In this document: positions 24,392 through 32,795 of the stretch, one piece after another | Numbering within the stretch: position 1 is the first letter of the stretch | Layout of the letters: the number at the start of each line of letters is the position of its first letter | Assembly: GCA_044426085.1 (NCBI GenBank) | Contig: JAWXUU010000002.1 | Location: forward strand, 127,666-191,665 | Direction: 5' to 3' | DNA: 64,000 bases | Origin: JAWXUU01 sp044426085 | Lineage (GTDB): Bacteria; Bacillota; Clostridia; Christensenellales; CAMQZB01 | Notes under the pieces: generated by a model | Database searches by the model: none | Told to the model about the DNA's origin: nothing | The model's input: only the letters and a program-made list of their open reading frames with translations | Made by a program: the position numbers and the translations under genes

Positions 24392-25672
24392 ATGAACATT
24401 AAAGTTTATCCAAAAAAATTAAAAGGGACAGTTGAAGTTTCAGCAAGTAAGTCTGTTGCTCACCGCATGCTTATTTGCAGTGCACTTTCAGATAAAGGCG
24501 CTACAATTTCAGCAATCATGAAAGGAACAGACATAGAAGCCACTGCAAGTTGTCTTTGCGAACTTGGAACAGATATTCAAATTCTAGAAAACAAAGTCAT
24601 CATAACGCCAACATATGGCAAAAAGGATGAAATTTGCAAATTTCACTGCAAAGACAGTGGGTCAACATTCAGATTTATGTTGCCACTTGCTTCAGCAGTT
24701 GGCGCGCCAACTGCTTTTTATGGAACAGACCGCTTAGCTTCTCGTCCTGTGGCAGAACTCAAAGAAGTGCTTGAAACTCATGGCATAACTTTCTCTTCTG
24801 ACACCCTACCTTTTGAAATAAGTGGTAAACTTACAAGTGGAACATATGAAATCGACGCAAGTGTCAGCTCGCAATACATAACTGGATTGCTTCTTGCACT
24901 GCCACTTTTGGAGGGTGATTCTAAAATCATCTTAAAAGGTCGCGTCGTATCTTCTGATTATATAAAAATAACTCTTGACACAATGAAACTTTTCGGCGTT
25001 GAAGTCGAAAATATTCCCGACGGATTTTTGATTAAGGGTGGAAGCAAATATATCTCACCTGAAAACCCAAAATGCGAAGGCGATTGGAGCTCAGCTTGCT
25101 TTTTTGCAATTGCTGGTGGAATTGGCGGTGGAATTTCTCTTGAAAACATTTCCACATCATCACTTCAAGGGGATAAAGCTGTTTTGCAATTCATCACTGA
25201 AACCGGCGGTTCTTTTGCAAGATACATCAATCATAATGCAGTTGACTGTTTCACCTTTGGCACAAGTGCAAAATTGCGTGCTAGCGTATTTCACACCGAA
25301 GACACACCAGACATCGTTCCTATCCTTGCTGTGCTGTGCAGTTTTTGCGCAGGCACATCAGAAATCGTTGGTGTATCAAGATTGAAGATGAAAGAAAGTG
25401 ACAGACTGACAGAAACTATTAAAATGCTTGAAGCATTCGGGATTACTGCATTCACAAGCGAAGATTCTTTATACGTTACTGGTGGAGAACCAAAAGGTGG
25501 AAAATATCACGTTCCTGATGACCACAGAATGGCAATGGCATCAATTATTCTTGCAACGTATTCGGTTGGAGAAAGTGAAATATATGACATTGATTGCATT
25601 TCAAAATCATATCCACACTTTTTGGAAGACTTTAATAAACTAGGAGGACAATTTGATGTTTTGGGGATTTGA
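24392..25672 (+). CDS. aroA: 5-enolpyruvylshikimate-3-phosphate synthase
   Basis: The 426-residue EPSP synthase joins shikimate-3-phosphate and phosphoenolpyruvate. Conserved pieces are SASKSVAHRML (N-terminal, substrate binding), CKDSGSTFRFMLPLAS (the GNAGT-equivalent is DSGST), DRLASRPV, SSQYITGLLLALPLL, EGDWSSACFF, and LKMKESDRL. The variant around GST resembles class II enzymes of Gram-positives. The 3' end overlaps the start of aroC by 17 nt. Confidence 0.95.
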   Translation: MNIKVYPKKLKGTVEVSASKSVAHRMLICSALSDKGATISAIMKGTDIEATASCLCELGTDIQILENKVIITPTYGKKDEICKFHCKDSGSTFRFMLPLASAVGAPTAFYGTDRLASRPVAELKEVLETHGITFSSDTLPFEISGKLTSGTYEIDASVSSQYITGLLLALPLLEGDSKIILKGRVVSSDYIKITLDTMKLFGVEVENIPDGFLIKGGSKYISPENPKCEGDWSSACFFAIAGGIGGGISLENISTSSLQGDKAVLQFITETGGSFARYINHNAVDCFTFGTSAKLRASVFHTEDTPDIVPILAVLCSFCAGTSEIVGVSRLKMKESDRLTETIKMLEAFGITAFTSEDSLYVTGGEPKGGKYHVPDDHRMAMASIILATYSVGESEIYDIDCISKSYPHFLEDFNKLGGQFDVLGI

Positions 25673-26717
25673 AAAATTAAAAATTGATATTTATGGAGAA
25701 TCACATTCTAAAGCAATTGGCGTTAAACTTTCAGGACTTCCAATTGGAAGTGAAATTTGCGATAAAACCCTTAATGAGTTTCTCGCAAGAAGAAAAGCCG
25801 GTGGCGGAATTTGGAGCACACCTAGAATTGAACCAGACGCACCTGTTTTTTTAGAAGGACTAGAAAACGGAAAAATAACTGGGGATATACATTCTGTTAT
25901 ATACAATCAAAATGTAAAATCACGCGATTATTCTTCAATCAATCACACACCAAGACCTTCACACGCAGATTTGGCATACTGCCTTAAAGAAAACACAACC
26001 GAATGTCCTGTTGGTGGTGGCAGATTTTCCGCAAGGCTTACTGCTCCACTTTGTATTGCCGGTGGTGTTGCAAAGCAAATTCTCGCAAAAGAAGGTATTG
26101 AAGTTTGTGGATATGTTTCTAGAATTGGAAGCGTTGTTGGAAAAAATTATAAAGATGATGAAATTTCTGTTGATGAAATAAAAAAATCGTGGTCTTCTCC
26201 CCTCCCTGCACTTTCAAACATTGACGAAATGACTTCTGAAGTTTTGAAGTTTCGTGAAAATGGCGACAGCGTGGGTGGAAGTGTTGATATCATAGTCACT
26301 GGTCTAAAACCAGGATTTGGCGATTATTTATTTTCTGGGCTAGAAGGCAAACTTTCTTATGCTGTTTTTGGAGTTCCCGCTGTGAAAGCAGTGGAATTTG
26401 GCATTGGAACTGACTTTGCCAAAACAAATGGATCAAAGGCAAATGATTCAATATATTTCAACGGTGAAAAAGTTGTCACGAAAACCAATAATTGTGGTGG
26501 TATAACTGGTGGGATTTCAAACGGAATGCCAATAACAATGCGCGTAAGTTTGAAACCAACACCATCGATTTCATGCCCACAACAAAGCGTAGACTTATCT
26601 ACAAATGAAAATGTTGAAATCAAAATCAAAGGAAGACACGATTCTTGCATAGTTCCAAGAGCAGTTGCTGGAATAGAATCTGCAGTTGCCCTTGCATTGC
26701 TTGATTATATTATTTAA
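25656..26717 (+). CDS. aroC: Chorismate synthase
   Basis: Flavin-dependent formation of chorismate from EPSP. The product of about 353 residues has YGESHSKAIGV at the start, GGGIWSTPRIEPDAP, RPSHADLAY, GGGRFSARLTAPL and the C-terminal RHDSCIVPRAVAGIESA. I take the ATG at 25656, eight nt after AGGAGG; a TTG at 25653 is also in frame. It overlaps the aroA stop, so the two are translationally coupled. Confidence 0.96.
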   Translation: MFWGFEKLKIDIYGESHSKAIGVKLSGLPIGSEICDKTLNEFLARRKAGGGIWSTPRIEPDAPVFLEGLENGKITGDIHSVIYNQNVKSRDYSSINHTPRPSHADLAYCLKENTTECPVGGGRFSARLTAPLCIAGGVAKQILAKEGIEVCGYVSRIGSVVGKNYKDDEISVDEIKKSWSSPLPALSNIDEMTSEVLKFRENGDSVGGSVDIIVTGLKPGFGDYLFSGLEGKLSYAVFGVPAVKAVEFGIGTDFAKTNGSKANDSIYFNGEKVVTKTNNCGGITGGISNGMPITMRVSLKPTPSISCPQQSVDLSTNENVEIKIKGRHDSCIVPRAVAGIESAVALALLDYII

Positions 26718-26756
26718 ATAGTTTATAATAAATGAGAAAAACTTAGGAGATACATT

Positions 26757-27896
26757 ATGGATTTAATTTCAAAAAGAGACCGCATCGATGCAATTGACGA
26801 TCAAATGGTTCAACTTTATGTTGAACGCATGAATATCGCAAGAGAAATCGGCGAAGAAAAATCAAAAAATAATTTGCCAATCGAAAACACACTTCGTGAA
26901 CGCGAAGTTATCACAAGAGTCACAAGCACAGCACCAGAAGATTTGAAAATTTATACAAAAATGTTTTTTGAAAATATGTTTGAAACAAGCAAAGGATATC
27001 AAACTAGATTTGTTAAAGGTAACTCACCAACTCTTGATAAAATTCAAGCAGCACTAGAACAAGGACTTATCGCTTTTCCTGAATGTGCAAATGTTGCATG
27101 TCAAGGTGTTCCTGGAGCATATTCACAAATTGCAGCTGATAAAGTTTTCAAACTTGCAAATATTTCATACTTCAAAGATTGGGGCGGTGTTTTCAATGCG
27201 ATTGAAAAAAACTTCTGCCAATTTGGTGTTCTTCCAATTGAAAACAGCAACGCGGGAAGCGTTAATGGGGTTTATGACCTTATGCATAAAAATAACTTCT
27301 TTATTTCTCGTGCAGTTAAGCTTAGAATTCAACATTATCTCCTTGCAAAAAAAGGTGCTGATGTTTCTAAAATCAAAGAAATTTTCTCACATGAACAAGC
27401 TATTGCTCAATGCTCGGAATTCCTTGCAAGCATGCCTAATGTGAAAGTTACAATCGTTGATAACACTGCAACAGCAGCGAAAATGGTTGCCGAATCAAAC
27501 AGCCTTGAAGTTGCATGTATTTCTTCAAGAGATTGTGCAGGAATTTATGGACTTGGAATTTTGAAAGCAAATGTTCAAGGAAACGATAACAACTTCACTC
27601 GTTTTATTATCATTTCTAAAAATCTTCAACCGTATGAAGGTGCAAATAAAATCAGTATCATGGTTAACACTCCACACGAAGCTGGTGCACTTAACAGCAT
27701 TTTGAACAGATTCTCAACTTTGGGGTTGAACCTTACTAAACTTGAATCAAGACCAATTGAAAACACAACATTCGAATTTGCATTCTATTTCGATTTTGAA
27801 GCAAAAATAACAAGAAACGAAGTTCAAAATCTTATTGGAGACCTTGAAAATAGTTGCGAATTATTTGTATTCCTCGGTAGCTACGAAGAAATTTAG
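26757..27896 (+). CDS. pheA: Bifunctional chorismate mutase / prephenate dehydratase
   Basis: The 379-residue P-protein makes phenylpyruvate from chorismate via prephenate. Residues 1-90 are an AroQ-type chorismate mutase (RDRIDAIDDQMVQLYVERMNIAREIG). About 105-285 are prephenate dehydratase (CQGVPGAYSQIAA, FGVLPIENSNAGSVNGVYDL, and NNFTRFIII). The last 80 residues are an ACT domain (NTPHEAGALNSILNRFSTLGLNLTKLESRP) for Phe feedback. Enzyme-level feedback thus sits alongside the leader-peptide attenuator. Confidence 0.96.
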   Translation: MDLISKRDRIDAIDDQMVQLYVERMNIAREIGEEKSKNNLPIENTLREREVITRVTSTAPEDLKIYTKMFFENMFETSKGYQTRFVKGNSPTLDKIQAALEQGLIAFPECANVACQGVPGAYSQIAADKVFKLANISYFKDWGGVFNAIEKNFCQFGVLPIENSNAGSVNGVYDLMHKNNFFISRAVKLRIQHYLLAKKGADVSKIKEIFSHEQAIAQCSEFLASMPNVKVTIVDNTATAAKMVAESNSLEVACISSRDCAGIYGLGILKANVQGNDNNFTRFIIISKNLQPYEGANKISIMVNTPHEAGALNSILNRFSTLGLNLTKLESRPIENTTFEFAFYFDFEAKITRNEVQNLIGDLENSCELFVFLGSYEEI

Positions 27897-27910
27897 TACA
27901 GGAGAACATC

Positions 27911-29137
27911 ATGAAGAAATTCTGCCTTATTGGTGAAAAATTACCACACACACTATCCCCTCTTATTCACAGCCATTTTGGTTATGAATATGGTATCGAA
28001 GAACTTCCATCTGCAGATGATATTGGCCCTTTTATGGAAAACTGCAAATATGATGGATTCAATGTGACTGTGCCCTACAAACAAGATGTTATGAAACATC
28101 TTGACTATATTGATGACCTTGCACTTGAAATTGGTGCTGTCAACACAGTTATGAAAAAAGATGGTAAATGGTGTGGATACAACTCGGATATATACGGACT
28201 TGAATATTCTCTACAAAAAAGCGGAATTTCACTTGAAGACAAAACTATTGCCATTATGGGTTCAGGTGGAACGCGCATGACAGCCCAACTTCTCGCGAAA
28301 AAGCACGGCGCAAAACGCGTTGTCATCGTGAGTAGGAATGGCGAAATCAATTATGATAACTTCTATAAAAAATATGATATTCAAATAATTTTTAACACTA
28401 CTCCATCTGGAATGTTTCCACACATGGATGAGCTACCTTTTGATATTTCAAAAATCAAAACATTGGAAGGTGCTTTTGATGTAATATATAATCCGTTGAG
28501 AACAAATTTTCTTTTGCTTGCAAAAAAAGCTGGAATCGCATATGAAAATGGTCTTAGAATGTTGGTTGAGCAAGCTAGGGTTTCGCGAGATATTTGGTTT
28601 TCTGAAAATTCAAGCACTGATGATACAGAAAGAATTTTGAAACAACTTTTGAAATCGCAACAAAACATTGTTCTTGTCGGAATGCCCGCTTGTGGGAAAT
28701 CAACTATTGGCAAAAACATTGCTCGTCAGCTTGATATGGAATTTTTCGATGCAGATATCGAACTTGAAAAATACGTTGGCAAAACTCCCGCTGAAATCAT
28801 TTCTTCTGACGGAGAAGATGTTTTCAGAAAAATTGAAAGTGAAGTTATCGCAAACTTAGCTTCAAAACGTGGCGTTGTTATTGCAACAGGTGGCGGAGCT
28901 GTTTTGAAAGAAGAGAACAGAACTGCTCTTATGCGCACTGGCGTTGTTTTCTATATCAATCGTGAAGTCAGCAAACTTTCAACTTACGGCAGACCAATTT
29001 CACAAAAAAACTCCCTTGCCGAGCTCTTTGAAAAGCGTAGACCACTCTACGAACAAATTGCAGACTACGAACTGATTAATAACGATGTTTTTTTTGATAC
29101 TGCAGATAAGATTGTTGAAATTATAAATAAATATTGA
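27911..29137 (+). CDS. aroE-aroK: Shikimate dehydrogenase - shikimate kinase fusion
   Basis: The 408-residue protein joins two consecutive pathway enzymes. Residues 1 to about 245 are shikimate dehydrogenase: HTLSPLIHSHFG, NVTVPYKQDV with catalytic Lys, GAVNTV, NSDIYG and the NADP loop MGSGGTRM, where the usual GxGGAxxA appears as GSGGTRMTA. From about 255 it is shikimate kinase: Walker A GMPACGKST, DADIELEKYVG, and GGGAV. It is the last gene of the operon, before a terminator. aroB (dehydroquinate synthase) and a dehydroquinase are absent from the operon. Confidence 0.94.
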   Translation: MKKFCLIGEKLPHTLSPLIHSHFGYEYGIEELPSADDIGPFMENCKYDGFNVTVPYKQDVMKHLDYIDDLALEIGAVNTVMKKDGKWCGYNSDIYGLEYSLQKSGISLEDKTIAIMGSGGTRMTAQLLAKKHGAKRVVIVSRNGEINYDNFYKKYDIQIIFNTTPSGMFPHMDELPFDISKIKTLEGAFDVIYNPLRTNFLLLAKKAGIAYENGLRMLVEQARVSRDIWFSENSSTDDTERILKQLLKSQQNIVLVGMPACGKSTIGKNIARQLDMEFFDADIELEKYVGKTPAEIISSDGEDVFRKIESEVIANLASKRGVVIATGGGAVLKEENRTALMRTGVVFYINREVSKLSTYGRPISQKNSLAELFEKRRPLYEQIADYELINNDVFFDTADKIVEIINKY

Positions 29138-29147
29138 TTGATATTTT

Positions 29148-29179
29148 AAAAGGTAGCAAAATGCTTTGCTACCTTTTTT
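29148..29179. terminator. Bidirectional terminator after the aromatic operon
   Basis: GGTAGCAAA (29152-29160) and TTTGCTACC (29165-29173) form a 9-bp stem flanked by A and T runs. It serves aroE-aroK on the plus strand and the convergent minus-strand gene ending at 29186. Confidence 0.85.
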
Positions 29180-29185
29180 ATTGCT

Positions 29186-29830
29186 TTATTCAAAGAAAAC
29201 TGCAAAATAATCGTTGAAATTATAATCATCAGAAATAATTTCAAATATTCCAACACTCGCATTAACGTCGCCTGCTGTTATAACTTCAATATATTTATCG
29301 AAGATGCAAACTTGTGTTTTTGTTAAATCGTCATAAAAATATACTGCATTTTCTTTCATGTTATTATATTCTTCAGCGCTAAACTGCTCTGATTGAACTT
29401 GTTCGGACACGTATAATGTCAATAAATTTTCAAAGATTTCAAGTTCTTCATTTTGTAAGCTTATATATGTTTCTATATCTTCGCTCTCAATTGAATAACT
29501 CATTCTGCTTGTAATTAATATCATAGTTATTTTTGATATTTTAAAATTATTTGTATACGAAGGTGCCAAAGTCGCCATTGGTGCCATAGTCGGCACAACA
29601 TCAGTTGTTGGCGCAGTAGTTGTTAGTGTTTCACTTGGTGTGATTGAATACTCATTTGAAATCAAAAGCGATGTAGCAACAAAAATCAGCGCAATGCAAG
29701 CAACAGAAGCGGTAACTCTTTTGAAATTTTTCATTGTGAAAATAGAAGTGCTTTGTCGTTTTTCACAAGAATTAATTATGTATTCATCGCGTATATCATT
29801 TATTCCTTGGAGAAAATCTATTGCATTCAT
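29186..29830 (-). CDS. Membrane-anchored partner of ECF sigma factor (putative anti-sigma)
   Basis: The 214-residue protein has a 35-residue cytoplasmic N-terminus, one transmembrane helix (VTASVACIALIFVATSLLIS), a Thr/Pro-rich linker and an extracytoplasmic domain of about 110 residues rich in acidic residues. Overlapping the sigma gene by 4 nt strongly suggests an anti-sigma role. I see no canonical zinc-binding anti-sigma HxxxCxxC motif, so the inhibitory region would be the short N-terminus. The function is inferred from position. Confidence 0.7.
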   Translation of the reverse strand: MNAIDFLQGINDIRDEYIINSCEKRQSTSIFTMKNFKRVTASVACIALIFVATSLLISNEYSITPSETLTTTAPTTDVVPTMAPMATLAPSYTNNFKISKITMILITSRMSYSIESEDIETYISLQNEELEIFENLLTLYVSEQVQSEQFSAEEYNNMKENAVYFYDDLTKTQVCIFDKYIEVITAGDVNASVGIFEIISDDYNFNDYFAVFFE

Positions 29831-30378
29831 AATTTATCCCCCTTTTCTAGATATATTTTCAACTTTTGTCTCGTTCGCATAAGCATAGACTTCACTTTTG
29901 ATTGAGTGAATAAATTTGCAAGTGCAATTTCACTTATTGTATCACAGTGCCAATATCTTCTCACAAAAACATTTCTTTCATCACTTGACAATTTAGCTAG
30001 AAAATCATTGATATAACTTGCAAATTCACGATCTTTTAGGTTCATTGTGTCGCTTGACGGCAAACACTGCTCTAATTCTGTTGAAAGCTCAATCATCACT
30101 GCACTACGCTTCTTTGCATGTTGTTTTGCGTAAAGATTCAACGAAATATTCCTTGCAATCTTCGCGATAAACGCGTAAAAATAGTTTTTGGGCGATGCTG
30201 GCGGTATTGATTGCCATGTTTTTAGATACGTATCAGCTTCACATTCTTCTGCATAATGAACATCGTGCACTATATTGTGAGATAAAACATAAATCTTTTT
30301 GCCGTATTTTATTTTCGTTTCGGTTATTGCGTTTGAATTTTTTTCTAAATATAAATCCACTATCATTTCATCAGTCAT
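29827..30378 (-). CDS. ECF-type RNA polymerase sigma factor
   Basis: The 183-residue protein has region 2 (AEECEADTYLKTWQSIPP, the -10 binding helix, and FYAFIAKIARNISLN) and region 4 (LSSDERNVFVRRYWHCDTISEIALANLFTQSKVKSMLMRTRQKLKIYLEKG) typical of sigma-70 extracytoplasmic-function factors. The stop overlaps the start of the membrane partner by 4 nt. Such pairs respond to envelope signals; the target promoters are not evident. Confidence 0.92.
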   Translation of the reverse strand: MTDEMIVDLYLEKNSNAITETKIKYGKKIYVLSHNIVHDVHYAEECEADTYLKTWQSIPPASPKNYFYAFIAKIARNISLNLYAKQHAKKRSAVMIELSTELEQCLPSSDTMNLKDREFASYINDFLAKLSSDERNVFVRRYWHCDTISEIALANLFTQSKVKSMLMRTRQKLKIYLEKGDKL

Positions 30379-30510
30379 AATATTCCCCTTACATTACAAA
30401 ATTTACCATTTTGTATTATAAAACAGCGTCTAGTTGCACTTGGTTGCATATTTCTTTAAATTTTCTGATTTTTTTAACAATACTATATAATTGAATAAAA
30501 GTCAATACCA

Positions 30511-30540
30511 TAAAAAAGAATCCGTCCAAATTTGGACGGA
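30511..30540 (-). terminator. Terminator of the MATE gene
   Basis: TCCGTCCAAATTTGGACGGA (30521-30540) is a perfect 20-nt palindrome followed on the minus strand by TTCTTTTTT, four nt after the MATE stop codon. Confidence 0.85.
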
Positions 30541-30544
30541 AATT

Positions 30545-31891
30545 TTACAATTTAGAATTTTTTATTTCTTTATTCAAGTGCCTATAAAAAATTAAACACA
30601 AGAATATTTGCACAAACGTTGAAGCTGGTGTTGCAAGGCCAATATAGAACAACGATGTATTTTCCATAAGACTGAACAAATAAGATAGTGGAATCCTTAT
30701 CAAAAATGCACAACCAACTGATTCAAGCATAACAAATTTAGTTTTCCCGCAACCGTTAAAATATCCGTTGAAAGAAAACATGAACGCAACTAAAATGCAG
30801 TCGATTGAATATGATTTCAAGTATTGCAATGCCGAACCCGTTATATCTGCATCATTGTTGAATATACGAGTGAAAATTTCACCGTGGAATGCGGAAATAT
30901 AAGCTGTGATTACACCAAAGACAAGGGATATTGAAATGCTCCAGCACAGTGCCTTTTTCGCCCTTTCAATCTTTTTTGCTCCGATATTTTGAGCAGTGAA
31001 AGCAGCGAGTGCTTGTGCAAAGCCCTGTGGCAAAATCATAATTAGAACAGATATTTTGCTTACAATTCCAACAGCTGCTGATGCAGTCACACCGAAGTTA
31101 TTAATAATTGCAGTTATAAATAAGAATGAAAGGTTTACTAAAATACCTTGCATCGCAATTGGAAGTCCAAGACCTATAAGTCGTTTTGCAGTTGGCATCT
31201 CCAATCGAATATCCTTTGCACGAATTGTGAATGCAAGTTTACGCTTTCTAAGCATAAGGAAAGAAGCTACAACACTTCCGCCTTGTGCAATGATTGTCGC
31301 AAATGCCGCACCTGATGAACCCATATTGAATCCACCAACAAATATAAAATCTAGCACAATGTTAATAACGCATGCAATTGCAACAGTCACAAGCGGGGTC
31401 TTAGAATCTCCAATACCGCGAAACACGCTTGCAATAAGGTTATAAAATACAATAAAAACAGTACCTGCACCCGTAATCAAAAGATAATTCATCGTTTGCG
31501 TCATTGATTCTTCAGGAGTTTGCATTGCAACTGCAATATATTCGCGCAAAAGTATCAATAAAGCTGTTGTCACAATTGCAAGAACGGCAAAAAGAGCTAT
31601 GCTCACGCCAATTATTTTCGATGCTCTCTCTGATTCACCAGCACCAATAAAACGCCCCAAAAGCACTGTTGTGCCCATTGCAAGCCCGATATACGCAGCA
31701 GTCACGGTTTGCATGATTTGACTTCCTATTGTCACACCGGAAACATCGGCAACACCTGAAAACCAGCTGACAATAACAAGGTCAGCAGTGCCGTATGCAG
31801 TTTGCAGTAGTATTGAAAATAGTATTGGAACAGTGAACTTCCATAAAACTGAAAGAACATTTCCGTTTGTCAAATCTAAATCGCGTTTCAT
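30545..31891 (-). CDS. MATE-family multidrug/metabolite exporter
   Basis: A 448-residue protein with about twelve hydrophobic helices. It has the MATE pattern in both halves: FTVPILFSILLQTAYGTADLVIV near the N-terminus, GTTVLLGRFIGAGE, GLPIAMQGILVNL at the start of the second half, and TAQNIGAKKIERAK. MATE proteins export cationic compounds in exchange for Na+ or H+. The substrate cannot be predicted. It lies just upstream of the ssrA promoter, divergently oriented. Confidence 0.92.
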   Translation of the reverse strand: MKRDLDLTNGNVLSVLWKFTVPILFSILLQTAYGTADLVIVSWFSGVADVSGVTIGSQIMQTVTAAYIGLAMGTTVLLGRFIGAGESERASKIIGVSIALFAVLAIVTTALLILLREYIAVAMQTPEESMTQTMNYLLITGAGTVFIVFYNLIASVFRGIGDSKTPLVTVAIACVINIVLDFIFVGGFNMGSSGAAFATIIAQGGSVVASFLMLRKRKLAFTIRAKDIRLEMPTAKRLIGLGLPIAMQGILVNLSFLFITAIINNFGVTASAAVGIVSKISVLIMILPQGFAQALAAFTAQNIGAKKIERAKKALCWSISISLVFGVITAYISAFHGEIFTRIFNNDADITGSALQYLKSYSIDCILVAFMFSFNGYFNGCGKTKFVMLESVGCAFLIRIPLSYLFSLMENTSLFYIGLATPASTFVQIFLCLIFYRHLNKEIKNSKL

Positions 31892-32000
31892 TTTTCACCC
31901 ATATTTCACCCATATATGTATATTTTTATTACTTCCAATCAATTATAGTTTATCAAAAATTTAATGTCAATGAATAACGACAACAAATTTGTTTTATGTG

Positions 32001-32029
32001 TTGACTTTTTATTTATTTTAGCGTATACT
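32001..32029 (+). promoter_or_regulatory. Sigma-A promoter of ssrA
   Basis: TTGACT (32001-32006) and TATACT (32024-32029) with a 17-nt spacer. Transcription would start near 32036, about 24 nt before the mature tmRNA 5' end, leaving a short leader for RNase P to remove. Confidence 0.85.
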
Positions 32030-32059
32030 ATGGAAGATTCACTTAGGCATCCAAAACCA

Positions 32060-32424
32060 GGGGGTGTACTGGTTTCGATTGGTAAGATAAGGTGGGTCGT
32101 GTAAGCGTGTCGAAGGCTCGTCTTCGTTAAAACGGGTTTAAATTAAACGCAAAAACAAATTTTAACTTCAACTCTACAGTTGCAGTAGCTGCCTAAGTCA
32201 GCAAAGTCGAAAGAGAGTATCGCTCTGGCTTTCTTCTCGGCTTAATTTTAAGAGTGGTACAGAAAAGTGAATTTATTGTTTGCTAGCTTTTCGGTCCTAT
32301 AAAACAGCTCCTTGCATAGCGTTGCTTTATATGCAGTGCAAGGCAGTATCAAAATAAAGCTACACACGTAGAAAGCGTCCAATCGCTTGTCAAGACGAGG
32401 GTTCAATTCCCTCCATCTCCACCA
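32060..32424 (+). ncRNA. ssrA: tmRNA
   Basis: The 5' end GGGGGTG (32060-32066) pairs with CATCTCC (32414-32420) to make the seven-pair acceptor stem, followed by discriminator A and an encoded CCA at 32422-32424. The T arm is GAGGG-TTCAATT-CCCTC. The tag reading frame resumes at GCA 32149 and encodes AKTNFNFNSTVAVAA, then TAA at 32194; the AVAA end is a typical ClpXP-recognised degron. Total length is 365 nt. It is one-piece, with no sign of permutation. The 3' end doubles as the attachment site of the downstream element but is fully restored. Confidence 0.97.
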
Positions 32425-32425
32425 A
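32411..32425 (+). other. Left attachment site (attL core) within ssrA 3' end
   Basis: CTCCATCTCCACCAA covers the end of the T stem, the acceptor strand and CCA of tmRNA plus one A. It is repeated at the right boundary of the element (48618-48630 for 13 bp; 48799-48813 for all 15 bp). Confidence 0.8.
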
Positions 32426-32431
32426 CTCAGG

Positions 32432-32477
32432 ACACGTCATAAGTGCTTATTCTTAAGTACAAGTGGCGTGTTTTTTT
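32432..32477 (+). terminator. Element-borne terminator now serving ssrA
   Basis: ACACGTC (32432-32438) pairs with GGCGTGT (32465-32471), with an inner GTGCTTA/TAAGTAC helix, followed by seven T. It begins seven nt after the tmRNA CCA, inside the element, so it replaces the chromosomal terminator displaced to 48636. Confidence 0.85.
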
Positions 32478-32795
32478 CTGCAAAATAGCAAAAAAGCCAA
32501 AGGCTCATAGGGTTTTTCGCGATGTGAAGTGCCCGTTTGAAAGTAACTTACAAAAAGTTACTTTTTTTATTTTCTAAAAAAACGTGGGAAAAGTGGGAAA
32601 ATGGGAAAATTTAACATTTTTATACATATACATTACACGGTATTGTATACCTCCACCATTACATTAGGGCTTTTTATAGAAGTCTTTTTTTTGCGAATAA
32701 AAATGCACATCAATATTTAAAATGATGTGCATTTGTTTGTTTTATGTTTTACGATACGCAAAACATTATATTACTTTTAAGTTGTTTTATAAGAT
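32478..32795. other. Gene-free left end of the element with terminators and G-rich repeats
   Basis: I see no gene here. There is a second hairpin with T-run at 32541-32568 (AGTAACTT/AAGTTACT), a short G-rich repeat near 32584-32611 (GTGGGAAAA twice, then TGGGAAAA), and ATACCTCCACCATT at about 32648, which recalls the attachment core. A terminator for the giant lipoprotein gene lies at 32699-32734 (AAATGCACATCA/TGATGTGCATTT). The left end may contain recombinase binding sites. Confidence 0.6.

Noticed and set aside
32640..32670. Alternative left attachment site at ATACCTCCACCATT
   Set aside because: Only a short partial match to the core, and the ssrA end at 32411-32425 gives the longer direct repeat; perhaps a recombinase arm site.
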